Part shown: one piece after another, positions 57,901 through 64,000 of the stretch
How positions within the stretch are numbered: position 1 is the first letter of the stretch
How the letters are laid out: each line of letters starts with the position of its first letter
Origin: QHXW01 sp035297145
GTDB lineage: Bacteria; Acidobacteriota; Terriglobia; Bryobacterales; Bryobacteraceae
NCBI GenBank assembly: GCA_035297145.1
Contig: DATGZN010000041.1
Span: forward strand, 1-64,000
Direction: 5' to 3'
Length of the DNA: 64,000 nt
The notes under the pieces: generated by a model
What the model was told of the DNA's origin: nothing
Seen by the model: only the letters and a program-made list of their open reading frames with translations
The model's database searches: none
Translations under genes and position numbers: made by a program

Positions 57901-58262
57901 GCCGGCATCCCATGGCGTACCGGCGCGAGGAGATGAATACACTGGGTGTCACGCCCGCCCACAAGCTGCCGCACATGCGCGACGGGAATTTCGTGCGCGT
58001 AGCCGGATGCGTCATCGTGCGCCAGCGGCCCGGTACGGCGAAAGGTTTCGTGTTTCTCAGCATGGAAGACGAGACCGGCGTGATCAACGTGATCGTCACG
58101 CCTGCCATGTTCGACCGCTACAAATTTGCGCTGCTCGGCTCTTCGTTCCTGCTGATCGACGGCACTTTGCAAAATCTAGATAACGTCATTTCAGTGAAGG
58201 CAGGGCGCATAGAAGGCTTGTCGGCGCGCGTGGCCACGAAGATATCGCATGATTTTCATTAG
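54939..58262 (+). CDS. dnaE2: Error-prone DNA polymerase DnaE2, with two in-frame palindromic insertions
   Basis: The start at 54939 (MTEAYIELHARSAFSFLQGA) overlaps the imuB stop. The PHP domain leads, followed by the polymerase core with RGSAANSAVCYSLG, the catalytic PDIDIDLPSGDER near residue 408, FAELYGFPESHA-type region (ALYGFPESHAASFALLAYAS) and a C-terminal OB fold (VRVAGCVIVRQRPGTAKGF). At 1107 residues it is longer than typical DnaE2. Two stretches explain this: residues 126-163 (QDLGFGIWDLAKADRL...KSQIPNPKSC) and about 829-871 (RDLGFGIWDLAKADRL...KSQILDPKSR). Both derive from one palindromic element read in the same frame. The polymerase carries out mutagenic translesion synthesis with ImuA/ImuB. 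Confidence 0.9.
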   Translation: MTEAYIELHARSAFSFLQGASLPEELAQTAANLNYPAMALVDRDGFYSSPRFHLAAKKSGIRAHIGAEITCTDGFQYPLLVENRTGYQNLCRLVTRMKLRAKKGEGAATPGELAECAKGVICLAPATQDLGFGIWDLAKADRLSDRSNPSTKSQIPNPKSCVDPKSAFEQLQRIVDIFGSANVFAEVQRHMNREEEARNQAQIAAARRLRVPIVATNGVRHATPAQREALDALTCIRNHVQLAAAGRLLEMNNERHLKSPAEMARLFADLPDAIANTLEISARLQFTLTDLGYEFPRYPVPPGETMMSFLSQRTDEGARRRYVPYHEKAQRQIERELAMIEKLKLPGYFLIVWDIVEFCRKNGILAQGRGSAANSAVCYSLGITAVDPVRMELLFERFLSEERGEWPDIDIDLPSGDERERVIQYVYESYGKLGAAMTANVITYRGRSAAREVGKALGFEVATLDRLSSLVRGWEWKDPKDTPEHQFRDAGLDLANARIRKFFELYLAVQDLPRHLGQHSGGMVICQGQLDSVVPLEPATMPGRVVVQWDKDDCADMGIIKVDLLGLGMMAVIKDSLNLIREHYGEEVDLAHLPADDPAVYRALQHADTVGMFQVESRAQMSCLPRLSPKNFYDIVVEVAIIRPGPIVGEMVNPYLERRMGREAVDYLDPSLEPVLKRTLGIPLFQEQLLRMAMIVAGFTGGEAEELRRAMGFKRSEKRMKEIELKLRAGMERKGIKADAQERIIRSITSFALYGFPESHAASFALLAYASAYLKCHYLAAFMAAMLNNQPMGFYAPAILLNDARRHGLRVLPIDVTKSMWECTVEEESARCQVLGARDLGFGIWDLAKADRLSARSHPSTKSQILDPKSRSLALRLGLMYVKGLRAEAGQAVVRERMRAAFRDIGDLARRVPELRKDELNKLADVGALNPLEAAHRRDALWQAGHAAQPAGPLLDALPEPDRASPLAQMTHEERLNADFSGTGFTIGRHPMAYRREEMNTLGVTPAHKLPHMRDGNFVRVAGCVIVRQRPGTAKGFVFLSMEDETGVINVIVTPAMFDRYKFALLGSSFLLIDGTLQNLDNVISVKAGRIEGLSARVATKISHDFH
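55315..55425. repeat. GGGATTT-heptamer palindromic element, copy A (in dnaE2)
   Basis: The arms 55315-55348 and 55392-55425 are perfect 34-bp inverted repeats made of degenerate GGGATTT heptamers. The 43-bp loop (55349-55391) starts GGCTAAAGCAGATCGCCT. The element is 111 bp, a multiple of three, and encodes LGFGIWDL...KSQIPNPKS. The reverse strand encodes nearly the same peptide because of the symmetry. Confidence 0.92.
57424..57550. repeat. GGGATTT-heptamer palindromic element, copy B (in dnaE2)
   Basis: The left arm 57451-57478 is four perfect GGGATTT heptamers. The right arm 57522-57549 is its inverted copy with three mismatches. The 43-bp loop differs from copy A by about five bases. A short GTGCCAGG direct-repeat tract (57424-57450) lies on its left edge. 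Same orientation and reading frame as copy A. Confidence 0.9.
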
Positions 58263-58501
58263 CTTAGCGCCTACCAGCGCGCTAAATGCTGGTTGACTTG
58301 GCGCATTCGAGGAACCAAGCGACTACGTCATCGAAGACACTCGCAGACCAGGGGAGCAAAGGCACCGAAAGGCCGAGCCTTTGCAAATCACTCGCCCGGA
58401 CATCGATCCGTCCGCAGATCATCGGCCAGGCTACGGACTTTGCGTTGTGCGTAAACATTGGGGCCTTCCTATCTTCGTTAAAGCGCCACCTGAACTACGA
58501 T

Positions 58502-59551
58502 CTATCGCGCCCCCGCCATCGCCCCCGCTGCCACCTGCTCAATCGCCGCAAGCGCCCTTTCGCACGCAGCCCGGCCAGCGTCGTAGTGCGTTACCAGGCG
58601 CATCCTCTCCCCCCGGATTCCATCGATCAGCACGCCCTGCGCTTTGAGGCGTGCGCTGAATTCCGAGGTCGAAAGGCCCGTTCCGCTGGCGTCGAAAATC
58701 ACGATGTTGGTCTGCACTTTCTTGGGATCGAGCGCAATCCCCGGAATTCTCGCAAGCGCTTCAGCGAGAAACCTGGCGTTGGCATGGTCGCGCGCCAGCA
58801 GCTTGGGATGCTCTTCAAGCGCGATAAGGCCTGCCGCCGCCAAAACGCCTGCCTGCCGCATTCCGCCGCCCAGGCGTTTGCGATACAACCGGCCGCGGTC
58901 GATATCTTCGCGCGCCCCTGCCAGCATCGATCCCACCGGCGCCCCCAGCGCTTTCGAAAGGCAAAACATTACAGTATCTACCGGCGCCACGATCTCGCGA
59001 ACGGAGGCGCCCAGCGCTTCCGCCGCGTTAAACACGCGCGCGCCATCCATGTGGACCTTTAATCCCAACTCGTGCGCGCCATCCGCAATTTGGCGGATCA
59101 CCTCCAGCGGGTACACCATTCCGCCCGCCATGTTGTGTGTGTTCTCAATTGCAATCAGTCCTGTCGGCGCCCAGTGCGGATCGAGCAGCCGGATTTCGCC
59201 GCGAATCTCGGCCCATCGCAGGATGCCATCGTCCGTATGAATCGGTCGCGCAATGCACCCGGAAAACCAGCCCATCATGGCCAACTCGTAATCCAGAACA
59301 TGCGCCCGCGCGTCGCAAATCACTTCCTGCCCGTGCTGTGTATGAACCTTGACCGCGATTGTGTTGCCCATGGTCCCGGTGGGCACGAACAGCGCCGCCT
59401 CCTTACCCATGATCGCGGCTGCCCGTTCCTCCAGGCGATTGACCGTCGGATCTTCCCCGTAAACGTCGTCGCCCACTTCAGCCTCGCCCATGGCCTTTCG
59501 CATCGCCGGTGTAGGTCGGGTCACGGTATCGCTGCGCAGATCGATCATCAT
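58502..59551 (-). CDS. ltaE: Low-specificity L-threonine aldolase
   Basis: A 349-residue PLP enzyme starting MMIDLRSDTVTRPTPAMRKA. It has GDDVYGEDPTVNRLEE, PTGTMGNTIAVKVH, IENTHNMAGGMVYP, HMDGARVFNAAEALG with the cofactor-binding Asp, and the Schiff-base Lys in CLSKALGAPVGSMLAG. These are the standard motifs of threonine aldolase, which cleaves L-threonine to glycine and acetaldehyde. Its ATG overlaps the stop of hemW by four bases (ATGA), so the two genes are translationally coupled. Confidence 0.92.
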   Translation of the reverse strand: MMIDLRSDTVTRPTPAMRKAMGEAEVGDDVYGEDPTVNRLEERAAAIMGKEAALFVPTGTMGNTIAVKVHTQHGQEVICDARAHVLDYELAMMGWFSGCIARPIHTDDGILRWAEIRGEIRLLDPHWAPTGLIAIENTHNMAGGMVYPLEVIRQIADGAHELGLKVHMDGARVFNAAEALGASVREIVAPVDTVMFCLSKALGAPVGSMLAGAREDIDRGRLYRKRLGGGMRQAGVLAAAGLIALEEHPKLLARDHANARFLAEALARIPGIALDPKKVQTNIVIFDASGTGLSTSEFSARLKAQGVLIDGIRGERMRLVTHYDAGRAACERALAAIEQVAAGAMAGAR

Positions 59552-60642
59552 TTCGCGAGAAACTCCTGGAACACTTCGTTGGATAGCAAAACTCCCCGAT
59601 CCGTCAGCCGCACCGCGCCGCCATGCTTCTCGAGCAATCCTTCGCGTAAGAACCGGCTGAGCGGTTGTTCATATCGCTGCCATTCTTCAGCGGTCGGAGC
59701 CACGCCTTCCGCCAGCCGCAGCCCGACGAAGAATTTCTCTTCGTCCAAATTCGCCGGCTCCGGCTCGGTCAGTGGTCCCTCATGTGCGAGGTATTCCACC
59801 ACCGTCTCCGCATTCTGCCATCGCTGCTTGCCGTCAAACGAATGCGCATCGGCGCCGAATCCAACGTAAGGCTCCAGATGCCAGTATTTCAAGTTGTGCT
59901 TTGACTCCCAGCCGGGCCGAGCAAAATTCGAGATCTCGTAGCGCGGAATGCCCAGCGCTGCGAGCCGCTCGACGGCTGTCTCATACAACTCCACCGTCAG
60001 CTCTTCGGACGGAACCGCCGGTGCGCCGTAGCGCTGGCCGTTGAGCAGGATCTCGTTTCCCAAACGGCTGTCCTCGTCAATCTCAAACATGTAGACCGAA
60101 ACGTGCGGCGTAGCCAGGCGCTCAATCCAGTCGAGTGACTCATCCCACGAAGCCATCGACTGGCCGGAAAGCCCGGCAATCAGGTCGATATTGATGTTAT
60201 CGATACCGCTCTCGCGAAGCAGCTCGACATCGCGTGCGACAATCTCCGCGGTGTGCTTGCGCCCTGTGCGCGCGATTTCGTTCTGGATGAAACTCTGCAC
60301 CCCCAGGCTCACGCGATTGATGCCACAATCTCGCCACAGGCGCACCGCGTCCGGAGTCAGCGAGCCTGGCGCGGCTTCGATCGTTGCCTCGCTCCACGGC
60401 GCTCCAGGGATCGCAGCCAGCACGCCTCTGAGCGCCTGTGCATCGATCAAACTCGGCGTGCCGCCACCGAGGTACACTGTTTCCGGCCGCCACTGCCACT
60501 CGTGCCGCTCCATCTCCGTGCGCAGTGCGGCAATATATCGCGGCTCCATCTCGCGCGGAAAAACGCCGGAAGCGAAGTTACAGTAGGTACACTTCTGGGC
60601 GCAGAACGGATACGAGATGTAAACCCCGGGCACTCCGTCCAT
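59548..60642 (-). CDS. hemW: HemW-like radical SAM protein
   Basis: A 364-residue protein: VYISYPFCAQKCTYCNFASG contains the radical SAM CxxxCxxC. VYLGGGTPSLID, SLGVQSFIQNEIARTGRKHT, NINIDLIAGLSGQSMASWDE and YEISNFARPGWESKHNLKYW are the HemW/HemN-like signatures. The C-terminal HemN domain ends RLTDRGVLLSNEVFQEFL. HemW is a haem-handling protein of respiratory-chain maturation; true HemN oxidase activity is unlikely because HemN's extra cysteine motif is absent. It is followed by ltaE. Confidence 0.87.
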   Translation of the reverse strand: MDGVPGVYISYPFCAQKCTYCNFASGVFPREMEPRYIAALRTEMERHEWQWRPETVYLGGGTPSLIDAQALRGVLAAIPGAPWSEATIEAAPGSLTPDAVRLWRDCGINRVSLGVQSFIQNEIARTGRKHTAEIVARDVELLRESGIDNINIDLIAGLSGQSMASWDESLDWIERLATPHVSVYMFEIDEDSRLGNEILLNGQRYGAPAVPSEELTVELYETAVERLAALGIPRYEISNFARPGWESKHNLKYWHLEPYVGFGADAHSFDGKQRWQNAETVVEYLAHEGPLTEPEPANLDEEKFFVGLRLAEGVAPTAEEWQRYEQPLSRFLREGLLEKHGGAVRLTDRGVLLSNEVFQEFLAK

Positions 60643-60659
60643 GATAGCCGGATCAGCAT

Positions 60660-60691
60660 AAAAAAAGCCGCCGGAAATCCCTCCCGGCGGC
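60660..60691 (-). terminator. Rho-independent terminator downstream of the Tes-like gene
   Basis: On the minus strand the arms GCCGCCGG and CCGGCGGC (60667-60674 and 60684-60691) form a strong hairpin followed by a run of seven T. It lies between the Tes-like gene and hemW, both on this strand. Confidence 0.85.
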
Positions 60692-60715
60692 TCGTTAACG
60701 CTGCTGCGGTAACTG

Positions 60716-62830
60716 TTAATCTCCGAACGACCCGACTTCCTCCCGATCCTCGGCCTTCTTGGCGGGCGCGGCAGGCTTCAGGCCGGCGATACCGTTCAGT
60801 GGCACGAACCCGGCATCCACCTTTTCTTTCAGCACTACTTCCCGATACAGCTTCATCATGCGCGCATCGTTCTCGGCTTCTTTGCGCAGTTTCTCGTTCC
60901 GTTCGCGGATCTTCTCTTCGCGCGCCGTCTTGGCGATTCCCAGTTTGTCCAGATCGTGTTGAATGCCCGCAGCCACGGCTTCCTGATTCAGCACCAGGTG
61001 ATGCTGTACCTCGGGAAGCGGTACATCGTGATTACCCGCAAAAATCTCATGCCGCCCGCGCTCTTCATACCACTTGGTGAGCGTGGCGGTCATGTGCATC
61101 TTCTCCACGATGTTGCGCCAGCCCACACCGGTGTTGTACGCGCAGAACGAGATCTCGCCTTCCTGCGTCGCGTAGGGAATGATGCACTGCTCTGTGCGCC
61201 GGAAATCGTAGTTGAACAGGTCCTGGAACCACATGCCGGCGACGAACAGGAAATTCCACCGGTCCCCGCGCCGTTTCTGAATGTCCGCCATCGTGCGATC
61301 GCCGGAAACCTTGCCGTAGTTACGGCCGGTGGCGCCGAAACACTTGTCGAACTTCGTAAGCAGATCCGTCAGTTTGAAGTGTCTGGGCGATTTGAACGGA
61401 TCGTAATTCCGCAAGAGAGACAGCGCCACGCCCACTACCGAGAGGAACTTGCCGCGCGCCGCGTCATTGACACGCGCCACATCTTTTGCCAGCCGCTCGG
61501 CGTTGAGGAACGACGTCACCGGCGCCCGTTCCTTGGTTTCCTTGTCGACCATGATCGCCAAGCCCACACCGCAGTTCGGATGGCAGCCGCAGCTTAATTG
61601 CCCCCACTCGTGCTGCGGGCCATGCACCAGGTCGGCCCAGTCGGAGAACGTGCTCATGAAGGAGATGGGGAACCAATCCCTCTCCGGTTCGCCAATTCCC
61701 ATCTGGTTCTTGAGATCGTGCGCCAGGTGGGAAAGCGTGTAGCGCTGTGCGTGCCGGCGATCGTCGCTGATGGCCTCATCGCGGCCCGTGAAGGATACCG
61801 GCTGGAACGAGCAGAAGGAGATCTTCTTTGGATTGTCGAGTGCGAATTCGACGATACGACCCACCTGCTCGTTGTTGATTCCGTTCAGGATCGTGGTTAC
61901 CGGAACGATCTCGACGCCCGCATTATGCAGATTTTCGATGGCCTGCAATTTGACATCGAAAAGATTCCCCACCGCGCGGTGCGAATTGGCCGCGTTGCCG
62001 ATGCCGTCGAATTGCAGGTAGGCATAGCGTAAGCCGGCTTCGCCCGCTTTCTTTGCAAACTCGGAGCTCTTCGCGAACTCGATACCGTTGGTCGCCGCCT
62101 GCACGCTGTTGTAACCCACGTGCCGTGAGTACTTTATCGCATCCAGGAAATAAGGCGATAGCGTCGGCTCGCCGCCCGAGAATTGCACCGACATCTGCCG
62201 TCGCGGCTTGATCGAAATGGCATTGTCGAGCATGGTCTTGATTTCTTCCCAGCTCAACTCGTGCACAAACCCGACCTGGTTGGCGTCCATGAAGCAGGGA
62301 TCGCACATCATGTTGCAGCGGTTCGTGAGGTCGATGGTCAGAACCGAACCGCGCCCGTGCTTGATCGTGCTCGATCCATGGTTGTGCAGTTTCTCGTCGG
62401 CGTGCGCGCGAATATCACGGCCCGGAAAAACTTCCTCCAGGTGCTTGAAGAACGCCGTGTCGATGGCCATCACGTCCTCGAAGTGGCCGTGCACCGGGCA
62501 GTCCTTTACCATCAGGATCTTGCCGTCGCGCTCGATGACCTTGGCTTTGATTTCGCCGACTTTTTCCTTCAGCAGAATCGTGTAGTCACGCTTGCCGTCG
62601 AGGATCTCCTTGCGAATCTCGGGGATACACTTCGGACACAGCGAATCGGTCTCGCGCGGCCAACCGAGAGGAGGCTTGGTCTTCTCGTAAGACTTCAGCA
62701 GAGGCTTTTCCGACCATTTGGGGGTGAATGATGGATTCTGCTTGATCTGGTTCAGTTTATCGAAAACTGTCCACGCGGCCCCAGCCGCAACTGTCACTAC
62801 TTTTTCCGCGTATTTGATCGGCTTGTGCAT
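60716..62830 (-). CDS. Tes-like radical SAM protein (putative membrane-spanning/tetraether lipid synthase)
   Basis: A 704-residue protein. The N-terminal domain has SLCPKC (Cys65, Cys68) and KDCPVHGHFEDV (Cys111), then the radical SAM cluster TNRCNMMCDPCF (Cys172, Cys176, Cys179) and FSGGEPTLSPY. Further cysteines lie in SCGCHPNCGVG (Cys414, 416, 420) and in the C-terminal RRTEQCIIPYATQEGEISFC. This order (SLCPxC, CPxHGxF, CxxxCxxC, RCxIxYATxxGxIxxFC) is that of the archaeal tetraether synthase Tes family, which joins lipid tails by C-C bond formation. The C-terminus after residue 620 is a long charged extension. It is monocistronic with its own terminator. Confidence 0.72.
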   Translation of the reverse strand: MHKPIKYAEKVVTVAAGAAWTVFDKLNQIKQNPSFTPKWSEKPLLKSYEKTKPPLGWPRETDSLCPKCIPEIRKEILDGKRDYTILLKEKVGEIKAKVIERDGKILMVKDCPVHGHFEDVMAIDTAFFKHLEEVFPGRDIRAHADEKLHNHGSSTIKHGRGSVLTIDLTNRCNMMCDPCFMDANQVGFVHELSWEEIKTMLDNAISIKPRRQMSVQFSGGEPTLSPYFLDAIKYSRHVGYNSVQAATNGIEFAKSSEFAKKAGEAGLRYAYLQFDGIGNAANSHRAVGNLFDVKLQAIENLHNAGVEIVPVTTILNGINNEQVGRIVEFALDNPKKISFCSFQPVSFTGRDEAISDDRRHAQRYTLSHLAHDLKNQMGIGEPERDWFPISFMSTFSDWADLVHGPQHEWGQLSCGCHPNCGVGLAIMVDKETKERAPVTSFLNAERLAKDVARVNDAARGKFLSVVGVALSLLRNYDPFKSPRHFKLTDLLTKFDKCFGATGRNYGKVSGDRTMADIQKRRGDRWNFLFVAGMWFQDLFNYDFRRTEQCIIPYATQEGEISFCAYNTGVGWRNIVEKMHMTATLTKWYEERGRHEIFAGNHDVPLPEVQHHLVLNQEAVAAGIQHDLDKLGIAKTAREEKIRERNEKLRKEAENDARMMKLYREVVLKEKVDAGFVPLNGIAGLKPAAPAKKAEDREEVGSFGD

Positions 62831-63410
62831 ATTCTCTCTCTTATCTTATGCTTACAAGTGTTCACAGAGGTTCCCGTGAATGCGTACGCCTACAGTATTC
62901 GTGGCTTTCCAACGAGTATAGTCCAGCCTACCTGCCGGTACTAATGGAATGAATTAAGCAGCCTCTTTTCTTAGCTGTGTGGTGATCCCCGCCGGTTGAA
63001 CGGCTACTTCCGGCATCCGGCGAATCGCGCCGATAACACCATGAATTCAGCCAGCTTATGGGCTTCTCAGCTCGTTTTTGGAACTTTCGTTACATTTCTT
63101 GTTCTGAAGCCTATTGCAAGAATAGAGTGCTATGTTAAGTTTGTGTAAACCATCTTCCCCCCGGAAGGAACGGTGACACAGCGGATTTCCAGGCATTCTG
63201 AGGCGCCCAGGAGCTTGGCCACACGGTCGCGCGACGGCGAACCGCGGGCTCTCCTAGCGGCGATTCCGGGTGAGCTACCAGATCGGTAACACTTGGGCGG
63301 AGTAGACGTGAGTCACAATGACGCAGGCAATCCATGCGGGACTGTAGCATGACTGTAGGTGACCGTACGGTGCCACAGACTTGCAAGATTCGCCATATGG
63401 TGACGAACTG
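62831..63410. other. 580-bp intergenic region without a visible gene
   Basis: This gap between the Tes-like gene and the histidine kinase is more AT-rich than its surroundings over 62935-63130. The minus-strand frame crossing into 63135-63863 lies antisense to the kinase. Copies of GACTGTAG at 63340-63347 and 63351-63358, and GACCGTAC at 63361-63368, are phased at 11 and 10 bases just upstream of the kinase start. I see no convincing tRNA or small RNA. Confidence 0.6.
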
Positions 63411-64000
63411 ATGGGAGTCCGCCCGAAGCGCCAGCATGCCGCGAGCGGGGGCATTGGGCGGCTGCTCGCCGAGGACACTACCGAGGCAATGCTGGTGATC
63501 GACGGAGAGACGCTGGCTATTCTGGACGCCAACCGCGCGGCAGCCGAGAAATACGGTTACAGTGGCGAGGAGTTGCGCCGGATGCGGCTCACGAGCCTGA
63601 TCTCGTCTGAAGATCGCATGCATTTCGATGAAACGCTGCGCCGCGACGAACGAGCCGCGCCAGATTTCTTCGATATCCGGCACGTCCTCAAGAACGGGAA
63701 ATCGATTGAAGTGGACATGCTGATGCACCGCATTCAATACGGCGGAAAAAAGGCCATGCTGGTGGTGCCGCAGGATGCCACTCGGCGCCACCATCTGGAA
63801 GAGCAACTCCGCCAAGCGCAGAAGATGGAAGCCGTGGGGATGTTGGCGGGGGGCATCGCGCACGATTTTAACAACCTGTTGACCATCATCAACGGCTACA
63901 GCCAGATGGTGCTGGGCAACCTGCCCGAGGGTGACGACAACCGCAACTCCGTCGAGCAGATCATGAAGGCCGGGGAGCGCGCGGCCGAGTTAACACACCA
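63411..64000 (+). CDS. PAS-domain sensor histidine kinase, cut by the window edge
   Basis: From ATG 63411 a frame without stop runs to the window end (196 residues). Residues 22-130 are a PAS domain (EAMLVIDGETLAILDANRAA, AEKYGYSGEELRRM, KNGKSIEVDM). It continues into a HisKA domain with the phosphoacceptor His in GMLAGGIAHDFNNLLTIING. The family is the soluble PAS/HisKA kinase type, often with an HATPase and receiver beyond. No transmembrane helix is seen in the part present. The start of the downstream domain lies outside the window. Confidence 0.87.
   Translation, partial: MGVRPKRQHAASGGIGRLLAEDTTEAMLVIDGETLAILDANRAAAEKYGYSGEELRRMRLTSLISSEDRMHFDETLRRDERAAPDFFDIRHVLKNGKSIEVDMLMHRIQYGGKKAMLVVPQDATRRHHLEEQLRQAQKMEAVGMLAGGIAHDFNNLLTIINGYSQMVLGNLPEGDDNRNSVEQIMKAGERAAELTH

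Noticed and set aside
58286..59062. A plus-strand open frame downstream of dnaE2
   Set aside because: It lies mostly antisense to ltaE and has no motif; the 58263-58501 gap is probably non-coding.
63135..63863. A minus-strand open frame near the right edge
   Set aside because: It is antisense to a clear PAS/HisKA kinase on the plus strand.

Overview
The window looks like chromosomal DNA from a GC-rich Acidobacteriota, most likely of the Solibacter/Bryobacter lineage. The supporting signs are a tandem pair of proteins with the Ig-like domain known as the Solibacter C-terminal domain (TIGR03437 type), an acidobacterial duplicated orphan permease (ADOP, FtsX/MacB type), a large two-component-propeller histidine kinase, paralogous secreted proteins with carboxypeptidase regulatory-like domains, and an imuA-imuB-dnaE2 mutagenesis cassette. 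This assignment comes from protein families only. No rRNA, tRNA, CRISPR array or complete insertion sequence was seen.

Layout. 1-7.6 kb: a thiolase cut by the window edge, an ECF sigma/anti-sigma/secreted-protein operon, a three-gene block (ferredoxin-MBL hydrolase, small HTH-like protein, TIR-like protein), and a tightly coupled adenosine-specific kinase/epimerase/DHDPS-family operon. 7.7-23.5 kb: envelope and signalling genes, comprising two regulatory-like repeat proteins, a protein with five near-identical 303-bp repeats, an FHA/cyclase-like protein with a disrupted 5' end, a tyrosine phosphatase, a beta-propeller protein, a propeller histidine kinase, a collagen-like/propeller protein and a phosphopantetheinyl transferase. 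23.5-33 kb: penicillin acylase, DoxX, a permease remnant, a TetR-controlled MFS exporter, a LamG protein, a GH18 protein, a truncated RecB-like nuclease and a TPR lipoprotein-like protein. 33-45 kb: small secreted proteins, the ADOP permease, two tandem M48 proteases, the TIGR03437 pair, a VapBC module, a TIM-barrel protein and an HExxH protein. 45-53 kb: peptidases, a class V aminotransferase, a sugar isomerase and an MFS transporter. 53-58.3 kb: the imuA-imuB-dnaE2 operon. 58.5-62.8 kb: threonine aldolase, HemW and a large radical SAM protein with the cysteine pattern of tetraether-lipid synthase (Tes). The window ends inside a PAS histidine kinase.

The most notable signals are these. (1) Two copies of a GGGATTT-heptamer palindromic element lie in the same reading frame inside dnaE2, and a different palindrome lies inside imuB, so the mutasome genes carry protein-coding palindromic insertions. 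(2) The Tes-like radical SAM enzyme could explain membrane-spanning lipids in this lineage. (3) A small HTH-like gene overlaps a TIR/deoxyribosyltransferase-like gene and may be an undescribed defence or regulatory pair. (4) Direct repeats GAAT-N7-GAAT beside the imuA promoter have the spacing of direct-repeat LexA boxes. Several genes are decayed or irregular: the permease tail, the truncated nuclease, a frameshifted membrane protein and two genes without a canonical start codon.
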